From: Nitrospirota bacterium
GTDB taxonomy: Bacteria > Nitrospirota > Thermodesulfovibrionia > Thermodesulfovibrionales > UBA6898
Assembly: GCA_016217675.1 (NCBI GenBank)
Contig: JACRHC010000022.1
Span: 1-52,141 of the forward strand
Direction of reading: 5' to 3'
DNA: 52,141 nucleotides
A program made the position numbers and the translations under genes. Below the pieces are notes generated by a model. It was given only the letters and a program-made list of their open reading frames with translations. It did not search any database and was not told the origin of the DNA. Below are positions 8,612 to 16,998 of the stretch, one piece after another; position 1 is the first letter of the stretch, and each line of letters begins with the position of its first letter.

Positions 8612-9941
8612 TCCCGGACTGGTTGAAGATATTCTTGGCAGAGCTCTCAAAAACGGTGCTGACCAGGCAGAGGTATTCTGCAAATCGTACAGGAATATTG
8701 CCGTTGAAATCAAAGACCAGTCTGTCGAATCCCTCTCATCCTCGTTCAGTTCCGGTTATTCCGTGCGGGTCATCCGGAACAATTGCCTCGGCTTCTCTTT
8801 TTCTACTGATTTCAGCGAATCTGACCAGGTAATTGCACGCGCCATGGACGCATGCCGATCTGTTGACAAGGATCTCTGTCACTGCCTTCCTTCGCCATCG
8901 TCGCCAAATGCAATCGATATTTTTGATAATGCCATACGCGACCTGAGAGAAGACGATGCGATTTCCTGGACAATGCAGATCGAACGCGCTGCATATGATA
9001 CGGACAGCAGGATCAAAAGAGTAAGAAAACCCGCAGCATCTTTTACGGTGGCAGAGACGATCATCGCAAACTCCCTCGGGGTGAAGGCCCAATACCAGTC
9101 TACCTCATCTTCAGCCCAGGCAACTGCCATTGCAGAGTCAGGCAAGGAGCGTCAGACAGGGTGGGACTATTCAGGCTCACGCTTTCTCAAAGACATCTCT
9201 TTCGAAGACGTAGGAAGAACAGCGGCGAAATCAGCCCTCCGTCTGCTCGGGTCACGGAAGATACAGGGCGGGAAAACAACGGTCATTCTTGACCGCACGG
9301 TTGCCAATGATTTTTTAGGCGTCTTTGCTTCATCCCTTTCCTCGGATGCTGTTCAAAAAGGCAAGTCACTGCTTGCAAACAGACTGAATACAAGGGTCAT
9401 CAGTCCGAAGATCTCGATTATGGACAGCGGCCTTCTGCCCGGTAGACTCGGCAGCAAGCCTCTTGATGACGAAGGCGTTGCCACACAGTCAAAAGCGCTG
9501 ATCAGAGAAGGTATGCTCCTCTCCTATCTTTTTAGTACCTATACCGCCCGGAAGGGAAATACCGTCTCGACCGGCAATGCAGTGCGCGGTGGTCATGCCT
9601 CTCTTCCCTCAGTCGGCATCACAAACCTCTATCTTGAACCGGCCTCTCCGGCTGACAGCATTTCCGCGCAGGACCTTTTCAGGACAGTTGGCAAGGGACT
9701 TTATGTTGTCGATGCCATGGGCATCCATATGGTAAACCCGATTTCCGGAGATTTTTCGATCGGCGTCACCGGCCTCTGGATCGAACAGGGAGCGGTCGCA
9801 TTCCCGGTTAAAGAGGCGGTTATATCAGGCAACCTCATGGACTTTTTCGGGAAGGTCTCTGCTGTGGGCGATGACATGAAATTCTACGGAAGTCTCGGCT
9901 CCCCGAGTTTGATCATACCTGACATAGACGTAAGTGCATAA
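8601..9941 (+). CDS. pmbA: TldE/PmbA-family metallopeptidase subunit
   Basis: A 446-residue protein of the TldD/PmbA (TldE) superfamily, which forms a heterodimeric zinc protease cleaving unfolded peptides and leader peptides of modified peptides. The N-terminal NGADQAEVFCKSYRNIAVEIKD, the central TVILDRTVANDFLG with SSLSSDAVQKGKS, and the C-terminal YVVDAMGIHMVNPISGDFSIG.TG.WIE segment are typical. The TldD HExxxH zinc motif is absent, so this looks like the E (non-catalytic-type) subunit. No tldD partner lies in the window. The start at 8601 is preferred over the in-frame ATG at 8538 because homology begins there and it gives a short overlap with queD. Confidence 0.88.
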   Translation: MNPDPGLVEDILGRALKNGADQAEVFCKSYRNIAVEIKDQSVESLSSSFSSGYSVRVIRNNCLGFSFSTDFSESDQVIARAMDACRSVDKDLCHCLPSPSSPNAIDIFDNAIRDLREDDAISWTMQIERAAYDTDSRIKRVRKPAASFTVAETIIANSLGVKAQYQSTSSSAQATAIAESGKERQTGWDYSGSRFLKDISFEDVGRTAAKSALRLLGSRKIQGGKTTVILDRTVANDFLGVFASSLSSDAVQKGKSLLANRLNTRVISPKISIMDSGLLPGRLGSKPLDDEGVATQSKALIREGMLLSYLFSTYTARKGNTVSTGNAVRGGHASLPSVGITNLYLEPASPADSISAQDLFRTVGKGLYVVDAMGIHMVNPISGDFSIGVTGLWIEQGAVAFPVKEAVISGNLMDFFGKVSAVGDDMKFYGSLGSPSLIIPDIDVSA

Positions 9942-9970
9942 ATGACTGACAGGGAATAATGGAGATGATT

Positions 9971-10993
9971 ATGCAAGTTGCAAAATATTACGGAGCTCAT
10001 GACATCAGAATTGAAGAGATGCCGGTGCCTGAGCCGGGTCCCGGTGAAATCCTTATGCGCATCAGGGCAAGCGGCATATGCGGCAGCGATGTGATGCACT
10101 GGTACAGGGCCGGCAGGGGACCGCTTGTCCTTGGTCACGAGGTGGCAGGAGAGGTGGCTGTGGTTGGAACAGGTGTAGAAAAATTCAAGCCCGGCGACCG
10201 GATAGCTGCAGCCCACCATGTGCCCTGCAATACCTGTCATTACTGCCTTAACGGGCATCATACGGTCTGTGATACGCTGAGGAGCACAAATTTTTATCCC
10301 GGTGGATTCGCCGGGTTTGTCAGACTCCCGGTCATAAATGTAGACAGAGGGGTATTTCCTCTGCCTGATGCAATGTCCTTTGAAGAGGCGACATTTATCG
10401 AACCTCTTGCATGTGTATATCGCGGACAGAGGATAGCGGGTACAAAACCTGGACAGAGCGTCCTTGTTATCGGAAGCGGCATTGCAGGACTCCTGCATAT
10501 ACAGCTGGCAAAGACGCTCGGTGCCTCTTTTGTCGCTGGTACCGACATCAACAGATACAGGCTTGAGGCTGCAGCAGGCTTGGGCGCTGATGTGACGGTC
10601 CCTGCGGAAGATGACGTCCCTGAGATTTTCAAAAAACTGAACAAGGGCAGGCCTGCGGACCTCGTGATTCTGACGTCCGGGGCAGAAGGAGCAATTAAAC
10701 AGGCCTTTCGCGCGGTCGACAGGGGAGGTACCATTCTTTTCTTTGCTCCTGCCGGCAAGGGCGCCACAGTCCCCCTGCCAATCAATGACCTTTTCTGGCG
10801 CAATGAGATCACGCTGACCTCTTCTTATGCAGCAAACTATCAGGAACATGTCATTGCCATGGAGTTCATCAGGCAAAATAAGGTCAATGTTAATGCTATG
10901 ATAACTCATCGATTCCCTCTTGCAGAGACTGCGAAGGGGTTTCAGCTCGTTGAACAGGCCGGTGATTCCCTGAAGGTTATCATTGAACCATAA
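9971..10993 (+). CDS. Zinc-dependent medium-chain alcohol/polyol dehydrogenase
   Basis: A medium-chain dehydrogenase/reductase of about 340 residues. The catalytic zinc ligands are Cys37 (SGICGSD), His56 and Glu57 (LGHE), and the structural zinc is held by Cys86, Cys89, Cys92 and Cys100. A Rossmann motif (VIGSGIAGLLHIQLAK) follows, and the acidic Asp in GTDINRYR suggests NAD preference. The family includes threonine, sorbitol and galactitol dehydrogenases, and the substrate cannot be read from sequence. The start at 9971 is supported by GGAG six bases upstream; an in-frame ATG at 9959 is the alternative. It lies 24 bases upstream of an LsrF-like aldolase, suggesting a shared substrate. Confidence 0.85.
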   Translation: MQVAKYYGAHDIRIEEMPVPEPGPGEILMRIRASGICGSDVMHWYRAGRGPLVLGHEVAGEVAVVGTGVEKFKPGDRIAAAHHVPCNTCHYCLNGHHTVCDTLRSTNFYPGGFAGFVRLPVINVDRGVFPLPDAMSFEEATFIEPLACVYRGQRIAGTKPGQSVLVIGSGIAGLLHIQLAKTLGASFVAGTDINRYRLEAAAGLGADVTVPAEDDVPEIFKKLNKGRPADLVILTSGAEGAIKQAFRAVDRGGTILFFAPAGKGATVPLPINDLFWRNEITLTSSYAANYQEHVIAMEFIRQNKVNVNAMITHRFPLAETAKGFQLVEQAGDSLKVIIEP

Positions 10994-11017
10994 AAAACAA
11001 TACAAGGAGGATTTATT

Positions 11018-11866
11018 ATGGATTGGGGTCTGAAAAATCGTCTTTCGAGGGTGATCAAGCCGGATGGCAGGACTGTTATGCTTGCAGTGGACCACGGATA
11101 TTTCCTCGGTCCTACGTCAGGGCTTGAAGATGCCGGCAAGACCATCAAACCTCTCCTGTCTCATGCTGATGCGCTGATGCCTGCGCGCGGAGTTCTCAGA
11201 ACATCGGTCGATGCCTCTACGGAAACGCCTATTGTGCTGAGGGTCTCCGGAGGCAACAGTATCCTGGACGAAGATCTTTCGGACGAGGGCATTACCGTCT
11301 CGATGGAGGATGCAATCAGACTGAATGTAGCAGCAGTGGCGCTTTCGATCTATGTGGGTTCTCCAAACCAGAAAGAGACATTGCTTAACCTTGCCAGGCT
11401 CGTTGATGAGGGACAGCGCTACGGCATCCCTGTCCTTGCCGTTACTGCTGTCGGAAAAAGTATGGGCAGGGATGCACGGTATCTCTCTCTCTGCTGCCGC
11501 ATTGCAGCCGAGCTGGGAGCACATTTTGTGAAGACCTATTATTGCGAAGGTTTTGAAAAAGTTGTAAAGACATGCCCTGTTCCTCTGGTTATGGCAGGAG
11601 GAAAGAAGCTGCCTGAGGCAGAGGCGCTTGAGCTCACCTATAACGCCATAAAACGGGGAGCCGCGGGAGTTGATATGGGCAGGAATATATTCCAGGCCGA
11701 GGCGCCTGTTGCCATGATACAGGCGGTAAAGGCAATAGTACATGAACATGCCACGCCAAGGCAGGCGCTGGACCTCTATAACAGTCTCAAGGCCCAAACC
11801 AAGGGTAAAAAGAAGCCAAAAATCGCAGGTGTCACTGCGAGCAAACAGGAGCTCAACAGGCATTAA
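11018..11866 (+). CDS. Class I (Schiff-base) aldolase, LsrF/DhnA family
   Basis: A 282-residue TIM-barrel lyase. Segments DWGLKNRLSR, VMLAVDHGYFLGPTSGLE, RLNVAAVA, AVTAVGKSM.RD.RYLSL and AGVDMGRNIFQAEAP correspond closely to LsrF, the thiolase that ends autoinducer-2 catabolism, and more loosely to archaeal-type fructose-bisphosphate/ADH synthase aldolases. The Schiff-base lysine is probably Lys172 in HFVKTYY. No lsr transporter, kinase or regulator genes are nearby, so an AI-2 role is not supported by context; the pairing with a polyol-type dehydrogenase suggests an unassigned sugar-phosphate pathway. A good ribosome binding site (AAGGAGG) sits 9 bases before the ATG, and a strong terminator follows. 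Confidence 0.85.
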   Translation: MDWGLKNRLSRVIKPDGRTVMLAVDHGYFLGPTSGLEDAGKTIKPLLSHADALMPARGVLRTSVDASTETPIVLRVSGGNSILDEDLSDEGITVSMEDAIRLNVAAVALSIYVGSPNQKETLLNLARLVDEGQRYGIPVLAVTAVGKSMGRDARYLSLCCRIAAELGAHFVKTYYCEGFEKVVKTCPVPLVMAGGKKLPEAEALELTYNAIKRGAAGVDMGRNIFQAEAPVAMIQAVKAIVHEHATPRQALDLYNSLKAQTKGKKKPKIAGVTASKQELNRH

Positions 11867-11891
11867 TACAAGCTGGATACAAATTCGGGCA

Positions 11892-11923
11892 GGGCTGCTG
11901 CCTATCCGGGCAGCAGCCCTTTT
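11892..11923 (+). terminator. Rho-independent terminator after the LsrF-like gene
   Basis: An 11-bp perfect GC-rich stem (GGGCTGCTGCC with GGCAGCAGCCC) and a 6-base loop are followed by TTTTC. It ends the dehydrogenase-aldolase transcript, 26 bases after the stop codon. Confidence 0.9.
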
Positions 11924-11982
11924 CATAGTGATCTAAGTTCCTGTAATACGTGAATTCTTTCTTCCCTAATTTATCCAAATTC

Positions 11983-11991
11983 TGTTAGAAT
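11983..11991 (+). promoter_or_regulatory. Extended -10 promoter of the acyl-CoA dehydrogenase gene
   Basis: TGTTAGAAT matches TGn plus a -10 hexamer with one mismatch. The predicted start near 11998 leaves a leader of about 54 bases containing a strong ribosome binding site (GGAGG) before the ATG at 12052. Confidence 0.45.
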
Positions 11992-12051
11992 TGATGCTGT
12001 ATTTCAACCACTTGATAGTAATTGAGCTTTGGAAATCCCGGAGGTTTATTA

Positions 12052-13212
12052 ATGGATTATTTATTGACTGAAGAGCAGGTAATGATAAGGGATCTTGCGC
12101 GGCAGATCGCTGAGGAGAAGATCGTACCAGTACGGGCTCATCTGGATGAAACCGGTGAATTCCCCTGGGACATCATGAAGGTGCTCGCTCAGTCAGACCT
12201 CTTCGGCCTCTTCATCCCTGAGGAATATGGTGGTCTCGGCAAGGGATGCCTCGAACTCTGCCTTTGTGTTGAGGAACTGTCTCGGGCCTGTGTTGGCGTC
12301 TCCACCTCATATGCTGCCAATGCGCTCGGCACCTATCCACTCCTGCTTTTTGGCACAGATGCACAGAAGAAGAAATATCTTCCTGATATTGCAGCAGGCA
12401 GAAAGCTTGTTGCCTTTGGTCTGACAGAGGCAAATGCAGGCAGTGATGCAAGCGGCATTCAGACGACAGCGAAACTCGACGGCAATGAATATATCCTGAA
12501 CGGCACAAAACAGTGGATTACGAACGGCAGCGCAGCAGATGTATACACGATCATAGCAATCACCGACAGATCAAAAGGTCCGCGCGGCGCTTCAGCCTTT
12601 GTTGTTGAGAAGGGCACGCCTGGCTTCACCTTTGGCAAGAAAGAAGACAAGATGGGTATCAGGGCGTCCATAACGACAGAGCTCATCTTTGACAACTGCA
12701 GGATTCCGAAAGAAAATATCATTGGCAAGGAAGGCATAGGCTTTATCGTTGCCATGAAGACCCTCGACAGTTCACGGGCAGGCGTAGGCTCACAGGGACT
12801 CGGCGTTGCCCAGGGTGCCTACGAAGAGGCAGTGAAGTATGCCCGCAAAAGGGTCCAGTTCGGCCACCCGGTCATCAGCTTCCAGGCAGTACAGCATATG
12901 CTGGCGAACATGGCCATGGATATCGAAGCTGCCAGGTCTCTTGTCTATTCAGTTGCACGGCTTGTGGACAGCGGAGCAAAAGACGTGTCCAAGGAATCTG
13001 CCATGGCAAAATGCTTTGCGACCGATGTAGGCATGAGGGTCACCACTGACGCAGTCCAGGTTATGGGCGGCTCAGGATATATGAAAGAGTACCCGGTTGA
13101 AAAGATGATGAGGGATGCGAAGATCCTCCAGATCTACGAAGGCACAAACCAGATACAGCGCAATGTTATCGGACAGGAGATCATCAAGGAATTTGCCCGC
13201 AATAACAAATAG
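12052..13212 (+). CDS. Acyl-CoA dehydrogenase
   Basis: A 386-residue FAD flavoenzyme that introduces the alpha-beta double bond in acyl-CoA esters and passes electrons to ETF. It carries the family signatures: FGLTEANAGSDASGIQTTA, the WITNGS FAD-binding segment, the Arg-rich RAGVGSQGLGVAQGAYE.A..YA..R.QFG region, and the C-terminal catalytic Glu in YEGTNQIQR. Length and N-terminus (MDYLLTEEQVMIRDLAR) are those of short-chain/butyryl-CoA-type enzymes, but chain length cannot be assigned. The start at 12052 has a perfect GGAGG eight bases upstream; an in-frame ATG at 12022 lacks one. It is monocistronic, bounded by terminators, and no etfAB is adjacent. Confidence 0.94.
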   Translation: MDYLLTEEQVMIRDLARQIAEEKIVPVRAHLDETGEFPWDIMKVLAQSDLFGLFIPEEYGGLGKGCLELCLCVEELSRACVGVSTSYAANALGTYPLLLFGTDAQKKKYLPDIAAGRKLVAFGLTEANAGSDASGIQTTAKLDGNEYILNGTKQWITNGSAADVYTIIAITDRSKGPRGASAFVVEKGTPGFTFGKKEDKMGIRASITTELIFDNCRIPKENIIGKEGIGFIVAMKTLDSSRAGVGSQGLGVAQGAYEEAVKYARKRVQFGHPVISFQAVQHMLANMAMDIEAARSLVYSVARLVDSGAKDVSKESAMAKCFATDVGMRVTTDAVQVMGGSGYMKEYPVEKMMRDAKILQIYEGTNQIQRNVIGQEIIKEFARNNK

Positions 13213-13224
13213 CGGATGTTTGTT

Positions 13225-13262
13225 AAAAAGCCCTGTCCTTGCATGCAAGGACAGGGCTTTTT
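13225..13262 (+). terminator. Rho-independent terminator after the acyl-CoA dehydrogenase gene
   Basis: A near-perfect palindrome (AAAAAGCCCTGTCCTTG, CATG turn, then the complement ending GGGCTTTTT) lies 12 bases after the stop. The A-run and T-run on either side would allow function in both directions. Confidence 0.93.
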
Positions 13263-13297
13263 GTTGTACCGCAGCATTTCAAGCTGAGCATGATTGA

Positions 13298-13306
13298 TGC
13301 TATACT
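13298..13306 (+). promoter_or_regulatory. Extended -10 promoter of the rml-type gene cluster
   Basis: TGCTATACT fits the extended -10 pattern. The predicted start near 13313 leaves a leader of about 18 bases carrying CGGAGGA just before the ATG at 13331. Confidence 0.5.
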
Positions 13307-13330
13307 ATTTACGCTTTTTACGGAGGATAT

Positions 13331-13771
13331 ATGGAAGGCGTCATTATTAAGGAACTGAATCAGATGTACGACGACCGCGGCTGGCTCGTCGAAATTTTCA
13401 GGGAAGATGAGATCGACTTCACTCCTGTCATGTCTTATATTTCGATGTCAAAACCCGGAGTCTCCCGCGGCCCGCATGAGCATTTGTACCAGTCAGACTA
13501 TTTCTGTTTTTTCGGCGATTTCAGGCTCTACCTTTGGGACAACCGCAAAGATTCACCTACTTATAAGGAGCAGGTAACCTTTGACACAATGGGAAAGCCG
13601 CATATCGCTGTGGTGCCGCCAAACGTTGTACATGCGTATAAGAATGTCGGGAATACCGAGGGACTCGTGCTCAACCTTCCGGACCGCCTGTACAGGGGCA
13701 AAGGCAAGATGCAGCCAGTTGATGAGATCAGGTACGAAGGCGATCCCAACGCGCCCTTCAGGGTTGAGTAA
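13331..13771 (+). CDS. Short dTDP-4-dehydrorhamnose 3,5-epimerase-like cupin
   Basis: A 146-residue cupin of the RmlC family. The opening (MEGVIIKELNQMYDDRGWLVEIFRED), the histidine-bearing SRGPHEHLYQSDYFCFF and the PPNVVHAYKNVGNTEGLVLNLPD segment follow the RmlC plan. It is clearly shorter than classical RmlC (about 180 residues), ending soon after a DPNAPFRVE motif. It may be a single-site epimerase or a related 3-ketoisomerase. Position directly before rmlB and rmlD (overlapping rmlB by one base) supports a role in dTDP-6-deoxyhexose synthesis for surface polysaccharide. The ribosome binding site CGGAGGA fixes the start. Confidence 0.8.
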   Translation: MEGVIIKELNQMYDDRGWLVEIFREDEIDFTPVMSYISMSKPGVSRGPHEHLYQSDYFCFFGDFRLYLWDNRKDSPTYKEQVTFDTMGKPHIAVVPPNVVHAYKNVGNTEGLVLNLPDRLYRGKGKMQPVDEIRYEGDPNAPFRVE

Positions 13772-14796
13772 TGCGGATATTGGTAACCGGCGGCGCAGGC
13801 TTCATCGGCTCAAACTTCATCCGCCACATGCTCGCAATGCACCCCGAACATACGATCACCAACCTGGATAAACTTACCTATGCAGGCAATCTTGAAAATC
13901 TTAAAGATGTCGAGGACCTGCCGAGCTATGCCTTTATCAAGGCTGATATCTGCAACAATACTATTATCGACAGCCTCGAATTCGATGCCATCATAAATTT
14001 TGCCGCTGAGAGTCATGTAGACAGATCTATTCTCGACTCTTCACCTTTCCTCCAGACAAACGTAATAGGCACGCAGAGTCTGCTTGAGGCTGCAAAGAAA
14101 CGCAGCTGCCGGATGCTCCATGTTTCGACAGATGAAGTATACGGTTCGATCGACTGGGGATTTTTTACGGAAGAATCTCCGATCATGCCGAACAGTCCTT
14201 ATGCAGCAAGCAAGGCCTCATCAGACCTGCTCGTGCGCGCATATCATGAGACGTTCGGCATGGATCTGACCATAACGCGCTGCTCGAACAATTACGGTCC
14301 TTATCAGTTCCCCGAAAAGCTTATCCCTCTTGTCATCTCCAGCGCGCTGCAGGGCAGACAGATCCCTGTGTACGGGGATGGCCGGAATGTCAGGGACTGG
14401 ATCCATGTGAATGACCACTGCAGGGCGATCGATCTGGTTTTCCATAGGGCCAGGGCAGGCGATATTTATAATATCGGCGGCAGGAATGAGCAGATGAACA
14501 TAGACATCATCAAGAGCCTTCTTGCCATGATTGCAGAAAAGACCGGAACAGATAAAGAAACCCTTTTCGGCCTTATCACTTTTGTAAAAGACAGGCCTGG
14601 CCATGACAGAAGATACGCAATTGATCCGACAAAAATAGAGACAACGCTCGGGTGGGAACATGAAACAGACTTTGACAAGGGCCTCTCGGAAACGGTTGAC
14701 TGGTATCTTGCCAACAGAGCCTGGTGGAGCCGCATCATCTCAGGCGAATATCTCAATTACTATACTTCCCAGTATGGGGAGGGGTTCGGCAGATGA
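13771..14796 (+). CDS. rfbB: dTDP-glucose 4,6-dehydratase
   Basis: A 341-residue extended short-chain dehydrogenase that converts dTDP-glucose to dTDP-4-keto-6-deoxyglucose. It has the NAD-binding GGAGFIGSNF at the N-terminus, the family motif NFAAESHVDRSI, the catalytic STDEVYG, the YAASKASSD Tyr-Lys pair, and NNYGPYQFPEKLIPL with YGDGRNVRDWIHV. Length is typical. The ATG overlaps the preceding stop (TAATG), and the end overlaps rfbD (ATGA), indicating one translationally coupled operon. No rmlA (thymidylyltransferase) is found in the window. Confidence 0.96.
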   Translation: MRILVTGGAGFIGSNFIRHMLAMHPEHTITNLDKLTYAGNLENLKDVEDLPSYAFIKADICNNTIIDSLEFDAIINFAAESHVDRSILDSSPFLQTNVIGTQSLLEAAKKRSCRMLHVSTDEVYGSIDWGFFTEESPIMPNSPYAASKASSDLLVRAYHETFGMDLTITRCSNNYGPYQFPEKLIPLVISSALQGRQIPVYGDGRNVRDWIHVNDHCRAIDLVFHRARAGDIYNIGGRNEQMNIDIIKSLLAMIAEKTGTDKETLFGLITFVKDRPGHDRRYAIDPTKIETTLGWEHETDFDKGLSETVDWYLANRAWWSRIISGEYLNYYTSQYGEGFGR

Positions 14797-15635
14797 AGGT
14801 TGCGATTACGGGTGCAGACGGCATGCTCGGCAATGCGATACAGAAGGTCTTTGCTGATGCCGAACTCATCCCCTTTTCCCACACGACCCTTGACATCACT
14901 GACCTTGATTGTGCCGTGAAGTCTGTCCGGAACACCCGGCCTGATCTCCTTATTCATGCAGCAGCCTTCACTGATGTGGATGCCTGCGAATCAGACCCTG
15001 AAAAGGCATTCCTGGTTAACGGCATTGGAGCGCGCAACATAGCTATTGCCTGCGAGGAGATCCGCTGCCCGATCCTCCATATCAGTTCAGACTATGTCTT
15101 CGACGGCTCAAAAGGCGCTCCGTATGACGAATGGGACAAGACAAATCCCATAAGCCAATACGGGCTGTCTAAGCTCATGGCAGAGCAGTTTGTATCATCT
15201 CTTACCAACCGGTTTTATATTGTTCGTACATCATGGCTTTATGGCTCCCACGGCAGGAACTTTGTGGATACGATCGTACGCCTGCTTGCAGAGAAAGATT
15301 CCCTGAAGGTCGTAAACGATCAGTTTGGCAGTCCGACCTACACGGATGATCTTGCCGCAACGCTCAGACAGCTCATCGGAAAGGGGTACGGCATCTATCA
15401 TGTAACAAATTCCGGTGTCTGCACCTGGCATGAGTTTGCGGTGAAGATCGCTGAACTCATAGCCATTGATAAACCGGTTATGCCCGTCACTTCCGAGGAG
15501 TTTAAGAGACCTGCAAGGCGGCCTGCCCTGTCCGGACTGAACAATACCATGCTGCGCCTGGAGGGCATCGCCGCCCTTCGTCACTGGTCAGAGGCTCTTG
15601 AGCAGTATCTGAAGCAGGCCTGCCCGGTGGGGTGA
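14793..15635 (+). CDS. rfbD: dTDP-4-dehydrorhamnose reductase
   Basis: A 280-residue SDR enzyme giving dTDP-L-rhamnose with NAD(P)H. The N-terminal MKVAITGADGMLGNAIQ glycine-rich motif, HAAAFTDVDACE, the HISSDYVFDGSKG.PYDE segment, YGLSKLMAE (Tyr-Lys pair) and VRTSWLYG are family signatures. The start at 14793 overlaps the rfbB stop by 4 bases; an in-frame ATG at 14724 lies inside rfbB and would add residues unrelated to the family. The purine-rich GGGGAGGGG upstream acts as ribosome binding site. Confidence 0.94.
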   Translation: MKVAITGADGMLGNAIQKVFADAELIPFSHTTLDITDLDCAVKSVRNTRPDLLIHAAAFTDVDACESDPEKAFLVNGIGARNIAIACEEIRCPILHISSDYVFDGSKGAPYDEWDKTNPISQYGLSKLMAEQFVSSLTNRFYIVRTSWLYGSHGRNFVDTIVRLLAEKDSLKVVNDQFGSPTYTDDLAATLRQLIGKGYGIYHVTNSGVCTWHEFAVKIAELIAIDKPVMPVTSEEFKRPARRPALSGLNNTMLRLEGIAALRHWSEALEQYLKQACPVG

Positions 15636-15636
15636 G

Positions 15637-16245
15637 ATGATTCGGATAATAAAATTCTTGTTGCTCATTGCTTTCGTAGTCGCCTTACTCTTCCTTACCC
15701 ACGGTTTTGTTCTGACCAGGGCAGCAGAGATGCTTATAAAGAAGGATGAGATGAAGCCGGCTGATGCGATCGTGGTGCTTGCCGGAGAGCAGGAAGAGCG
15801 GGTCAAATATGGCGTAAAGCTCTTCAAGGATGACTGGGCCAGAAAGGACAGGATCGTCATGGCAGGGGGGCCGCTGGTATGGAAATATACCTGGGCATCG
15901 CTCATGAAAGAGCAGGCCGAATCTCTCGGCGTTTCCGGCAAAAAGATACTGCTGGAGGACAAGTCGATGTCAACGGAAGAGGATGCTCTTTACACAAAGG
16001 AGGTCCTCAGAAAAAATGGCTTCAAGTCCATAATCCTTGTCACTTCCCCTTATCACAGCAGGAGGGCAGCACTCATTTTTAAAAATGTTTTGGGCAGTGA
16101 ATTCAGGATCATCAGCGCGCCGGCTGATGAAAGCTGGTTTAATGTTAACGACTGGTGGAAGAGAAGGCGCGACAGGGCAGCTGTGCTGAACGAGTTTTCC
16201 AAATACCTCTGGCTCTGGATCTTCGGGGTTCAGGAAAAGGTTTAG
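15637..16245 (+). CDS. DUF218 / YdcF-SanA family membrane-anchored protein
   Basis: A 202-residue protein with one N-terminal transmembrane anchor (about residues 5-22) followed by a DUF218 Rossmann-like domain: ADAIVVLAGEQEERVKYGVKLF, MAGGPL, STEEDALYTKEVL and VTSPYHSRRAALIF. Members include SanA, YdcF and ElyC, which affect envelope integrity; no reaction is established for most. It starts one base after rfbD and is probably part of the same transcript. Its location next to sugar-nucleotide genes suggests an envelope-polysaccharide role, by inference only. Confidence 0.85.
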   Translation: MIRIIKFLLLIAFVVALLFLTHGFVLTRAAEMLIKKDEMKPADAIVVLAGEQEERVKYGVKLFKDDWARKDRIVMAGGPLVWKYTWASLMKEQAESLGVSGKKILLEDKSMSTEEDALYTKEVLRKNGFKSIILVTSPYHSRRAALIFKNVLGSEFRIISAPADESWFNVNDWWKRRRDRAAVLNEFSKYLWLWIFGVQEKV

Positions 16246-16257
16246 ACTTCACGCGTT

Positions 16258-16998
16258 ATGGTCCTTGTTAAGGCTGAAAACCTGGTCAAACACTACGGAA
16301 CTTTGTGCGCGGTCGACAGCATCAGTTTCGAAATCAGGCAGGGAGAGTGCTTTGGTTTCTTAGGCCCTAACGGGGCAGGCAAAACAACGGCCATGGGCAT
16401 CATCTACTGCTTCATGCCTCCCACCTCCGGCAGCGTTACGGTCTTCGGCCTTGATGTGACTGAGCAGCCGAGCGCTATTAAATCCCGCATCGGCGTCATG
16501 CCCCAGGACGACAACCTTGACCCTGACCTCTCCGTGTTTCAGAACCTGATCGTCTATGCGCGGTATTTTGATATGCCCAAAAAGGTCTCTGAACCCAGGG
16601 CATGGGAACTCCTCGACTTTGTCGAACTGCGGGACAAGGCAGACGTGAATATCAAGAGCCTGTCAGGAGGCATGAAGCGAAGGCTCCTGCTTGCGCGGGC
16701 ATTGCTGAACGACCCTGAACTGCTCATCATGGATGAACCGACAGTCGGCCTCGATCCGCACAGCAGGCATGCGGTATGGGAAAACCTCGATCATCTCAAG
16801 GCAAAAGGATCGACAATCGTTCTGACGACCCACTACATGGAAGAAGCGGAGAAGGTATGCGACAAGGTCGCGATTATGGACAACGGCCGGATCATAGAGA
16901 CCGGTTCCCCTGCTGACCTTATGCAGAGACACGGCGGCAATCTCGAAAAGGTCTATCTGCACCTGACCGGCAGGAAGCTCAGGGAGGAACTGGCATGA
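16258..16998 (+). CDS. ABC-2 type exporter, ATP-binding subunit (NodI-like)
   Basis: A 246-residue ATPase with Walker A GPNGAGKTTAM (near residue 38), Q-loop in MPQDDNLDPDLSV, signature LSGGMKRRLLLARAL, Walker B LLIMDEPTVGLDP and switch His in LTTHYMEEAE. The MPQDDNLD and HYMEEAEKVCD segments resemble NodI and YadG, which pair with small ABC-2 permeases to export lipids, polyols or oligosaccharides. It overlaps the permease by 4 bases (ATGA). The substrate is unknown; adjacency to the rml cluster suggests envelope glycan or lipid export. Confidence 0.92.
   Translation: MVLVKAENLVKHYGTLCAVDSISFEIRQGECFGFLGPNGAGKTTAMGIIYCFMPPTSGSVTVFGLDVTEQPSAIKSRIGVMPQDDNLDPDLSVFQNLIVYARYFDMPKKVSEPRAWELLDFVELRDKADVNIKSLSGGMKRRLLLARALLNDPELLIMDEPTVGLDPHSRHAVWENLDHLKAKGSTIVLTTHYMEEAEKVCDKVAIMDNGRIIETGSPADLMQRHGGNLEKVYLHLTGRKLREELA

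Noticed and set aside
9884-11095. 403-residue open frame on the minus strand across the dehydrogenase gene
   Set aside because: It lies entirely opposite well-supported genes, has no family motif, and its composition is the usual antisense shadow of a GC-biased coding strand.
11117-11926. 269-residue minus-strand frame opposite the LsrF-like gene
   Set aside because: Antisense to a strongly conserved gene and runs through its terminator; no ribosome binding site or recognisable motif.
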